A stretch of DNA of 45,598 nt, taken from a virus. Within the stretch, counting starts at the first letter, position 1; every line of letters starts with the position of its first letter. The notes under the pieces were generated by a model, which saw nothing but the letters and a program-made list of their open reading frames with translations, had not been told where the DNA came from and did not search any database. The stretch spans positions 1 to 45,598 of the IMG/VR virus record IMGVR_UViG_3300000563_000004; one strand, written 5' to 3'. This document shows positions 6,115 through 13,234 of the stretch, piece by piece. Both the position numbers and the translations under genes were made by a program.

Positions 6115-9100
6115 ATGGATAAGAATTTAAAAAAACGCATTGACGAATTAATGAAAATAAAGTCATTTTTGGATGGCCACAATGACGATATTAAGTATTT
6201 GGTTAATGTTGAAGCCGATCCAAACGTGAATTATGCCAAATGTTTTATACATAAACCCGGAGAAAAAAAGAGGGTTATTGAGGTGGAATATGAACCGTTT
6301 ATGTATATGAAAAACTTAAGTAAGTTTGGTATTGAATTATATCCCGAATATAATGACGAACAGAAAAAAAGCAAAATGCATCAATTCGGGATTGATATTC
6401 AACCACTTAAAACGGGTGGCCATAAAAGATTGGTCGATGGATATTGTTATAAATTAACATCAACCAAATCCTATAATTCCATAATAAGTTTTTTGAAGGA
6501 AGGTGGATTCAACCCATATGAAAAGAAATATGATGAAGATGGTAGGGTTGCAAGAGATGAAAAAGGCAGAATAATTTACCCAAATCGCAATTACTTTTAT
6601 GCTCCCAAATATGAAGAACAATTTTTTATTTCTACAGGTATTAGACTTTTTAAGGGAATTGAAGAATATAATGACATTCATAAATTAACATTTGACATCG
6701 AGACAACTGGTTTGAGATACGAATCAACAAGAGTTTTCGCAATTGGTGTTAGAGACAATAGAGGCTTTGAAAAGGTTATTGAAGTCGATAAATTGGATGA
6801 TGATGCATCTGAAAGAAAAATCATAAAGGAATTTATTGATACGTATTTGGAATTACAACCGGCAATTATTTCGGGATATAACTCAGAAGAATTTGATTTC
6901 GAATATCTTATTGGTAGGGCAAACAAGAGATTGGATTTTGATTTGGAAAAAATACAAACGACTTTCAATAAAAAAATTCCAATGAAAAGGATTCCAAATA
7001 TGTCGGTGAAATATGGTAACACTGCCGATAAGTATACCGCAACAAAGATTTGGGGAACGTCAGTAATTGATATTATGCACGCAGCAAAAAAAACGGCTGC
7101 AATTAACACTGATTTAAAAAATACTAAACTTAAATACATATGTAAGTTTGAAAATATAGCAAAACCCAATAGAACATATATTGATGGTGATGAAGGTAAA
7201 ATCGGTAAAATGTATGTTGAAAACAAAATACATATGATTAATGAAGACAATGATTATGTTTGTTTGCCGGATTCACTGCAAGAAATTGGTGAAATATTAT
7301 ATGCTTTGTTTAAAGAACGTAATAAACAAAAAATTGATGCAGAAACTTACAAAACCAAAAGAAATAAGGTGTTGAAAACCAAACAAGGCAAAGAATTTGT
7401 TGATTGGTTTATGAAACACGCAAAACCCAAAAATAGGGTGATTTTCATTAGTGGTAGGGAAATTTTAAGAAATTATTTGCTTGATGACTTGTGGGAAACA
7501 GAGCAAGTAGACGAACTATATAATCAAACATCATTTATGTTGGCAAAAATAATTCCAACAACATATCAAAGAATATGTACGATGGGAACTGCAGCAATTT
7601 GGGAGTTGTTGCTTACTGCCTGGAGTTATGAACACGATTTAGCAATACCACATCCCGATAAAAAGGTGAAATTTAGTGGTGGTTTGGCAAGGTGTTTTAA
7701 AAGGGGTTATAGTGAAGACATTGTGAAGATTGACTATAACTCACTTTATCCGTTACTTCAGTTGACAGATGATGTGTTTCCGATTTTTGACATTACTGGT
7801 GTAATGAAAATGATGTTGACATATCTAACCACAACCCGAAACATTTATAAAAAGATTGCTAAAGACATAAAATTAAATGACCTTGAAGAAGTTCTTTTTG
7901 AATTAATTGACACTGATTTGTTTAAAAAGTTCAATGAAGATATGATTACCAAAAAAGATCGTGGTCGAGCAAAAGTAAAACAATCGCCTATTAAGGTGTT
8001 AAATAACTCACAGTTTGGTAGTCTTGGTTCAGATGTATCGTTTAAGTGGTCAGATAATATTTGTGCGGCACGTATTACTTGTTTGGGGAGATTGGAATTG
8101 AGACGTGCCATTGATTGGTTTCCGAAATTTGGTTGTGTTCCATTGCTTGCGGTTACTGATGGTGTGAACTTCCAAATGCCCAAAGAAACAAATATTGTCA
8201 TAACCGATAATGAAACATATGTTGGTGATAAGAAAGGTGGTATTGATGAGATGTGGAGTTATGGTGGTGATAATGGTATTGATGCATTGATTAATAAATT
8301 TAATGCCGAAGAAATGAGGCCACCGCATATGGAAATGGGTAATGATGGTGTTGCTGAAAGTTGTCTTAACTTATCTCGTATTAACTATGCCACAATGTCA
8401 AAAACCTTGGATAAAGAAACACGTAAATACAAAACAGACATTAAATTAACGGGTAATACAATTAAATCAAAAACAATGCCCGAATACATTGAAGAATTTT
8501 TGGATAATGCTTTTGAGTTGATTTTAAATGGTGATGGAGTTGGTTTTGTGGAGTATTATTACAATTATGTTGAGGATTTGTTTTATGAACGCATACCTTT
8601 GAAGAAGATTGCCAATAAAAGTAAAATGAAAACAACTATTAAGGGTTATTTAAATCGTGGCACAGATAAAAACGGAAAACCAAAAGCAAAACAAGCACAC
8701 ATGCAGTTGATTATAAAAGACAGGGAAAGAGTTGCTCGTGAATTGTTTTATGAAAAAGGTATTGAAATTTTACGTCAAAAAAACGATGATTTTAATGAAA
8801 AGTCATTTAAATTAGGTGAATACGATTTAATGGATTTGCTTGAATATTTAAATAATGAAGATAAATATGAGAGTTTAACAGACCAAGAAAAAGAAGAAAT
8901 TAATAATTTGGTTTTTAATGTTGTAACCGATTATATGCCACCAGAACCCGAATTAGATAGCACGATTTATTATTACAATGTTGGGTTTAGAAAGTCACAC
9001 GGCGATGTTAAGGAAATAAAACACCCTGAAACCAAAAAAACAATGTTTTGCTCAAAACTTTTAAGAAATGATGATATTCAAAAAAATCCTGATATGAAGG

Positions 9101-9903
9101 ATTCATATAACGTTGATAAATATATTAGTGCATTTAATGAAAGAGTTAAAACAATTTTGGTGGGATTCAAGCCCGAAGTTGCGGAAAAGATTTTGGCAGA
9201 AGTAGTTAGAAAGAAAAAGAAAAATAAATACGGAAAAAGTGTCGAACACGTTGAATTGGTTAAAAATCAATTCACAAACGAAGATTTAAAACTACAATCA
9301 TTTGATAAAGATTCTGTTGAAGAAGCAATGTTTTTGGAACCAAAAGAATTGGGGTTCTGGAATGCATTTGGTTACAACCCCAAACTTGTTTGGGATGGTT
9401 TTAAGGAAAGTAAAGAACGTAGGGTTCATACTGAAATATATGAACACGCACTCAAATATTTAAACCAGAAAATGCGTGAACAAGGCAAACCCGAAATTAA
9501 ATCGGTTAACGATAAAACAAAAAAGGGTGATTTGATATTGTATAAGTTTTACGATAAGTATTCTCTGGGTCAAAATAAGGGTAAATACGTGAAGATTGTT
9601 CGAGAGGATATCCAAATACCCAAATCGGATTACGAACTGAATTTGGATGCGGAAAATCATTCTGTGAACAAAAAAATTGATGATTTGAAATCTCCCGATA
9701 TGGATGTTAAAACAAACGATGAGGTTTCGGATGGTTTGAAAAAATCTGAATTGTTTGTTGAATTTAAAAAACAATTTAAATTACCGGAAAAAATGTCGAT
9801 GTCCGAATTTTATGAAGCCGTTGATGGCGGTGAAAAAATGTTTAATGAATACATTGAAATGTGGGAAGAAGAAAATACACTTGAATTTGACATTGACGAT
9901 TAA
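6115..9903 (+). CDS. family B DNA polymerase
   Basis: A 1,262-residue replicative polymerase with proofreading. Exo I is FDIETTG (D194), Exo II is ISGYNSEEFDFEYL, and Exo III is probably NYLLDDLWETEQV. Polymerase motif A is DYNSLYP (D540), motif B is KVLNNSQFGSLG (K627) and motif C is AVTDGVNF (D682). Motif C departs from the usual DTDS: the first Asp is Val and the Ser is Gly, but the Asp that binds metal in T4/RB69-type enzymes is kept. At 1,262 residues it is much longer than T4 gp43 (about 900). The extra length is in the N-terminal part before the exonuclease and in a Lys/Glu-rich C-terminal tail, where a sliding-clamp contact might lie. It is cotranscribed with the helicase from the host-type promoter at 2882. 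Confidence 0.95.
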   Translation: MDKNLKKRIDELMKIKSFLDGHNDDIKYLVNVEADPNVNYAKCFIHKPGEKKRVIEVEYEPFMYMKNLSKFGIELYPEYNDEQKKSKMHQFGIDIQPLKTGGHKRLVDGYCYKLTSTKSYNSIISFLKEGGFNPYEKKYDEDGRVARDEKGRIIYPNRNYFYAPKYEEQFFISTGIRLFKGIEEYNDIHKLTFDIETTGLRYESTRVFAIGVRDNRGFEKVIEVDKLDDDASERKIIKEFIDTYLELQPAIISGYNSEEFDFEYLIGRANKRLDFDLEKIQTTFNKKIPMKRIPNMSVKYGNTADKYTATKIWGTSVIDIMHAAKKTAAINTDLKNTKLKYICKFENIAKPNRTYIDGDEGKIGKMYVENKIHMINEDNDYVCLPDSLQEIGEILYALFKERNKQKIDAETYKTKRNKVLKTKQGKEFVDWFMKHAKPKNRVIFISGREILRNYLLDDLWETEQVDELYNQTSFMLAKIIPTTYQRICTMGTAAIWELLLTAWSYEHDLAIPHPDKKVKFSGGLARCFKRGYSEDIVKIDYNSLYPLLQLTDDVFPIFDITGVMKMMLTYLTTTRNIYKKIAKDIKLNDLEEVLFELIDTDLFKKFNEDMITKKDRGRAKVKQSPIKVLNNSQFGSLGSDVSFKWSDNICAARITCLGRLELRRAIDWFPKFGCVPLLAVTDGVNFQMPKETNIVITDNETYVGDKKGGIDEMWSYGGDNGIDALINKFNAEEMRPPHMEMGNDGVAESCLNLSRINYATMSKTLDKETRKYKTDIKLTGNTIKSKTMPEYIEEFLDNAFELILNGDGVGFVEYYYNYVEDLFYERIPLKKIANKSKMKTTIKGYLNRGTDKNGKPKAKQAHMQLIIKDRERVARELFYEKGIEILRQKNDDFNEKSFKLGEYDLMDLLEYLNNEDKYESLTDQEKEEINNLVFNVVTDYMPPEPELDSTIYYYNVGFRKSHGDVKEIKHPETKKTMFCSKLLRNDDIQKNPDMKDSYNVDKYISAFNERVKTILVGFKPEVAEKILAEVVRKKKKNKYGKSVEHVELVKNQFTNEDLKLQSFDKDSVEEAMFLEPKELGFWNAFGYNPKLVWDGFKESKERRVHTEIYEHALKYLNQKMREQGKPEIKSVNDKTKKGDLILYKFYDKYSLGQNKGKYVKIVREDIQIPKSDYELNLDAENHSVNKKIDDLKSPDMDVKTNDEVSDGLKKSELFVEFKKQFKLPEKMSMSEFYEAVDGGEKMFNEYIEMWEEENTLEFDIDD

Positions 9904-9913
9904 TAATCTGTCA

Positions 9914-9923
9914 GTATTTATGT
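9914..9923 (+). promoter_or_regulatory. late-type promoter motif
   Basis: TCAGTATTTATGT lies 23 bases before the ATG at 9937, right after the polymerase stop. It marks the switch from replication genes to the accessory block. Confidence 0.65.
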
Positions 9924-9936
9924 AAAAAACTTTATT

Positions 9937-10572
9937 ATGGAAATAAAAAAAATTGGCAGAGTAGATGAAATTGTCAATGCAGACAATAGCTTAATAGGTA
10001 GGGAAAGAATTCCCACACATGGCACAGATAGAGAATCGGATGCTCCAAAAACAACAGACTATAATGCAAATATTAGTAGACAACCATTCAGATATGATAT
10101 GTTGGGTCGTTTTGGTTTTACATTATTCCCGTTTTTTGAGGGCAAGGAAGATGATGCTCAAAATGAAGTAATTAGTGAATTGCAGGAATTTTTTAATGAA
10201 AAACATATCGAAACATTGAAAATGTATTATAAAAATCCTAGTAAACTAAAAAATCATTATCGTGTTGCTTCAAGAGAAAATTTTGATAAGTTGCCTGACG
10301 AAATCGAAGAAAGGTGTAAAAATATGGCGATTGGTGTTATGGAGCTAATACAACCACATATCGAAAAAGCACTTGAGGGCGTTGAAAAGAGTATTGATGA
10401 AGGAGTGGTGTTTGAAGACACAATTATGAAGGAAAAAAAGAAAAAGTGGATTGAAAATAAAACGGATGATAATGAATTAAACGATAAGGAAATAAAGAAA
10501 ATTGCGGGTTTGTTAAATAAAATGAAAAAAGACGACCTAAAAGACCTTATTAACTTACTTGAAACAAAATAA
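9937..10572 (+). CDS. hypothetical protein
   Basis: A 211-residue soluble protein I cannot assign. The first 60 residues are polar and probably disordered (THGTDRESDAPKTTDYNANISRQ). The middle is helical with aromatic residues (FGFTLFPFFEGKEDD, ETLKMYYKNPSKLKNHY). The C-terminal third is a very basic and acidic helix region (KEKKKKWIENK) ending in repeated Lys/Leu helices. No enzyme motif or membrane segment is present. It has a late-type motif and lies nine bases before the Nudix gene. Confidence 0.75.
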   Translation: MEIKKIGRVDEIVNADNSLIGRERIPTHGTDRESDAPKTTDYNANISRQPFRYDMLGRFGFTLFPFFEGKEDDAQNEVISELQEFFNEKHIETLKMYYKNPSKLKNHYRVASRENFDKLPDEIEERCKNMAIGVMELIQPHIEKALEGVEKSIDEGVVFEDTIMKEKKKKWIENKTDDNELNDKEIKKIAGLLNKMKKDDLKDLINLLETK

Positions 10573-10581
10573 AAACGTATA

Positions 10582-11355
10582 ATGGCTAATAGTGAATTGT
10601 ATGGTAAAACCTTTCAAATACCCAACGATGTTTTAGAACGCATAAAAAAACATCTTGTTAGCCATCCCGATGTTGATGGTAGTAAAAGAGCCAAGTTTTT
10701 ATTGAAAAATGGTACTATCACATATCAATCACTGAAAAGGTTAAAAAATTTTTTTGATACATTTAATCCACAACAACAAAACCAAGTTCAATATGAACTT
10801 GCTGGTGGAGATAAGATGAAAGGTTTTGTTGAATCTACGTTAAATGCAAAAAGAGATGCCGTTACTAGGTCCAAACAAATAAAAAACGATGCTGATTTAC
10901 CAAATAGATTGGGTGTAAAAGCACAAAAAACACCAAGGCTTGATGAAGATACCAAAAAAGATGTTGATAGCGTTGCGTTGGGGGTTGTTGTTGATGGTGA
11001 CAATCGTATTTTATTGTTGAAAAGAAACTATGTTAAAGATGGTTGGGGAAACGGCCAATGGGCTTTAGTTGGCGGTACAATTGAGGGTGGTGAGGATTCT
11101 GAAGAAACATTAAGACGTGAAATAAAGGAAGAATGTAAAATCGATGTGGATAAAGTAATTAAAAAGTTTTCAATAAAAAGAAATGACATAATTGAATATA
11201 TTTTTTTATGTACGTATTCCGGTCATCCCGATAAAATACAATTAAATGACGAACATATTGAGTATGGATGGTTTAAACATTCAGATATTAAATATTTGGA
11301 TACCGTGCCAAATTTGAAAGACTATATTTCAATTTCAATCAAAAAGTATGATTGA
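10582..11355 (+). CDS. Nudix hydrolase fused to an N-terminal phage domain
   Basis: A 257-residue two-domain protein. Residues about 132-257 are a Nudix fold: VALGVVVDGDNRILLLKR, then the box GTIEGGE-x7-REIKEECKI, which matches G-x5-E-x7-R-E-U-x-E-E-x-G-U except that Lys replaces the last Gly. The catalytic REIKEE core is intact. Residues 1-120 form a separate helical domain (FQIPNDVLERIKKHL, LKRLKNFFDTF) ending in a disordered linker. Nudix enzymes hydrolyse nucleoside diphosphates linked to another moiety, such as ADP-ribose, NADH, dNTPs or RNA caps; the substrate cannot be read from the sequence. The gene sits in a block with ART-, 2H- and HAD-like proteins. Late expression from the motif at 9914 is likely. 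Confidence 0.88.
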   Translation: MANSELYGKTFQIPNDVLERIKKHLVSHPDVDGSKRAKFLLKNGTITYQSLKRLKNFFDTFNPQQQNQVQYELAGGDKMKGFVESTLNAKRDAVTRSKQIKNDADLPNRLGVKAQKTPRLDEDTKKDVDSVALGVVVDGDNRILLLKRNYVKDGWGNGQWALVGGTIEGGEDSEETLRREIKEECKIDVDKVIKKFSIKRNDIIEYIFLCTYSGHPDKIQLNDEHIEYGWFKHSDIKYLDTVPNLKDYISISIKKYD

Positions 11356-11358
11356 TTT

Positions 11359-11368
11359 GTATTTATAT
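11359..11368 (+). promoter_or_regulatory. late-type promoter motif
   Basis: TTGTATTTATAT begins four bases after the Nudix stop and 44 bases before the ATG at 11403. The A before GTA in the consensus is T here, so it is a slightly weaker match. Confidence 0.55.
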
Positions 11369-11402
11369 GTAAATAATTAAAAGATTTTAAAAGTACGAAA
11401 CA

Positions 11403-11642
11403 ATGAGTAGATTATTAGACGGTTCTTTGGAGTTCAGAAAAAAGAATATTACAAGAAATATTTACGACAAAAACGATTATTACAACATCGGACATTCAAG
11501 AGCATTATCAGATGGTGATGAATGGGGTAAAGGTCGTTTAAATAGTTCTGTGGGGTCGCTTACAGACATCAATAAAAGAAGTGAATTGACGGCAAAAAAC
11601 AAATTCAATTCAAACAACCAATATAATAGCGAAACCGCATAA
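11403..11642 (+). CDS. small hypothetical protein
   Basis: A 79-residue polar protein rich in Asn, Asp, Arg and Ser (DKNDYYNIGHSRALSDGDEW, then NSSVGSLTDINKRSEL). It has no hydrophobic core long enough for a membrane segment and no family I know, and is probably largely disordered. It ends three bases before the WYL-like gene and so should be cotranscribed with it from the motif at 11359. Confidence 0.7.
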   Translation: MSRLLDGSLEFRKKNITRNIYDKNDYYNIGHSRALSDGDEWGKGRLNSSVGSLTDINKRSELTAKNKFNSNNQYNSETA

Positions 11643-11644
11643 AA

Positions 11645-12427
11645 ATGTTAAGGGAAGTTAAATTTTTCTTGAATAAAATCAGAGGCTTTTTAAATGAAAA
11701 TGCCAATACAAGTACTTTTGTTGAAGCAATCAACAACAGAAAGTATTTGTATATCTATTATAGTGGAGATGATACTATAATGACGGGCTATCGTATCATA
11801 AAACCATATGTAATAGGTGCTACAGGTGCTGGAAATACTGTATTAAGGGCTTGGGAAACCGAGGGTAATAGCGATAGTTTTTATGGTTTGTCTCGAACAA
11901 GAAGAAAAGACCATGAATATTTTTATAGCGATGGAAAAGAAGTTCCGGGTTGGAGATTATTTAGAGTAGACAAAATAACTTCGGTATATCCAACAGGTCG
12001 TTCTTTTAGAAACGAACCGTTGCCGAGACTATATAATCCCAATGATAAACAAATGGTGGGTGGTATTATTGCTTCGGTTGAAAAAACACAAAAAAGGGTG
12101 GATGTTAAAGACAAATCCAAATTGGATGACCCAAGTGTTGTTAAATATAAAGGCGGTAAAGACAGGGAAGTTACAAAAAAAGATATTGAAGAACTATATG
12201 ATTTAGTAAGAAAGGTTAAGAAAAGAAGACCATCGGATTATGTTGTTTATTATGATGAAAATGATGATTTGAACGTTGTCACCGAAAAAACCAAACATAG
12301 AGTACCAGAAGAAAACATTGTGGGTAATTTAAGGGAATTATACTTAAGTATGGTTCAACCAAAAAGACCAGATGATAGGTTTCACAAACAAAAAAGAAGT
12401 GAATTGGAAAGAGAAATAGGAAAATAA
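11645..12427 (+). CDS. WYL-domain-like protein
   Basis: A 260-residue protein whose residues about 25-125 follow the WYL pattern: FVEAINNRKYLYIYYSG, then GYRIIKPYVIG as the first strands, VLRAWETEG in place of the W-Y-L strand, and WRLFRVDKITSVYPTG as the closing F-R-x-D-x-I motif. WYL domains bind ligands or nucleic acid and often regulate defence or DNA-damage genes, usually beside a helix-turn-helix. No DNA-binding domain is visible here; the N-terminus is a short amphipathic helix, and residues 160-260 are basic, helical and of unknown fold. The W-Y-L triplet itself is not conserved, so the call rests on the overall pattern. It could sense ligand in the late stage or be a virion protein. 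Confidence 0.6.
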   Translation: MLREVKFFLNKIRGFLNENANTSTFVEAINNRKYLYIYYSGDDTIMTGYRIIKPYVIGATGAGNTVLRAWETEGNSDSFYGLSRTRRKDHEYFYSDGKEVPGWRLFRVDKITSVYPTGRSFRNEPLPRLYNPNDKQMVGGIIASVEKTQKRVDVKDKSKLDDPSVVKYKGGKDREVTKKDIEELYDLVRKVKKRRPSDYVVYYDENDDLNVVTEKTKHRVPEENIVGNLRELYLSMVQPKRPDDRFHKQKRSELEREIGK

Positions 12428-12450
12428 TTTATCTTTTTTCAATTTTACAA

Positions 12451-12460
12451 GTATTTATAA
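12451..12460 (+). promoter_or_regulatory. late-type promoter motif
   Basis: CAAGTATTTATAAAAAAC lies 45 bases before the ATG at 12496 and after the stop of the WYL-like gene. Confidence 0.7.
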
Positions 12461-12495
12461 AAAACAATAAAAAAATATAATTAACATTGAAAGTT

Positions 12496-13137
12496 ATGAG
12501 CAGTAAATTAAATTTTGATCCTAACATATTAAAAGAAGAAATGAGGCGTAAACGAGAAGAAAAAGGCCAGCAAAGTGGTGGTAACGCAGATAATTTCTTA
12601 AACGAATTGTTGGAATCCAGAAAAACAGGTAGGCCAACAAAAGCGGTTAATCGTATTAAAAAAATTGAAAATGAATCGATAAAACATTCCAATCAAAAAT
12701 ATAATAAGGGCGATAAACCGATTTTTAATGAAGCAGATGAATCAACACCCGAACCAACCAGAAGAAAAGCTAGAACTGTAGATTTTTCTGATGACAATAG
12801 GGAAGAGCAAATGTTTAGGGATTTTGAGAGTTCAAATAATCAAACACTTGCCGAACAAATGGAAAAATTTAATCAAAAAGGAAGTAGTTTACCTCATCAC
12901 ACACAACAACCCCAAAGTAGGGGTGGTGATGGTTTGCAAACAAGATATTTGCACGAAACAGTTGATGAATATATGACAAAAAATTATGCACCATTAATTG
13001 AAAACAGTATTAAAAATGTTATGTTGGAAACATACGCTGTTGAAACAATTAAAAAGGCTTTGCTTGAAAATAAGGATTTATTGAAAGCGGCGGTGATTGA
13101 AGTCATAAAAGATTTAAAAAGGAAAAAAACCGAATAA
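12496..13137 (+). CDS. hypothetical coiled, mostly disordered protein
   Basis: A 213-residue protein. The ATG at 12496 is preferred to an in-frame TTG at 12487. Residues 1-145 are low in hydrophobics, rich in Lys, Glu, Asn and Gln, and look disordered (MRRKREEKGQQSGG, HHTQQPQSRGG). The last 65 residues form a helical segment (LIENSIKNVMLETYAVETI, then IEVIKDLKRKKTE) that could oligomerise. A disordered body with one C-terminal helical domain fits head core or scaffolding-associated proteins, but no homolog is recognised. It forms its own late-type unit. Confidence 0.75.
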   Translation: MSSKLNFDPNILKEEMRRKREEKGQQSGGNADNFLNELLESRKTGRPTKAVNRIKKIENESIKHSNQKYNKGDKPIFNEADESTPEPTRRKARTVDFSDDNREEQMFRDFESSNNQTLAEQMEKFNQKGSSLPHHTQQPQSRGGDGLQTRYLHETVDEYMTKNYAPLIENSIKNVMLETYAVETIKKALLENKDLLKAAVIEVIKDLKRKKTE

Positions 13138-13161
13138 TATCTAACTCATCTTTTTTTTACC

Positions 13162-13171
13162 GTATTTATAA
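13162..13171 (+). promoter_or_regulatory. late-type promoter motif
   Basis: TTTTTTTTACCGTATTTATAA has the T-run and the GTATTTATAA core, 69 bases before the ATG at 13231, the longest spacing in the window. The extra distance is taken up by a tiny upstream ORF. Confidence 0.65.
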
Positions 13172-13207
13172 TATAGTTAACACTATTTTATTGAAAAATC
13201 ATTATTA

Positions 13208-13234
13208 ATGAACTATATTATATATTACATATGA
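13208..13234 (+). CDS. eight-codon upstream mini-ORF
   Basis: ATG at 13208 reads MNYIIYYI and stops at TGA 13232-13234, inside the ATGA of the next gene's start. ATGAACTATA occurs twice, at 13208-13217 and at the real start 13231-13240, so this may be a duplicated start region. Translation is unproven; coupling or attenuation is possible. Confidence 0.3.
   Translation: MNYIIYYI

Noticed and set aside
6678-7250. Long open frame on the minus strand (190 codons)
   Set aside because: It lies wholly within the polymerase gene, has a serine- and isoleucine-rich composition typical of an antisense frame of Lys/Glu-rich coding DNA, and no promoter or start signal.
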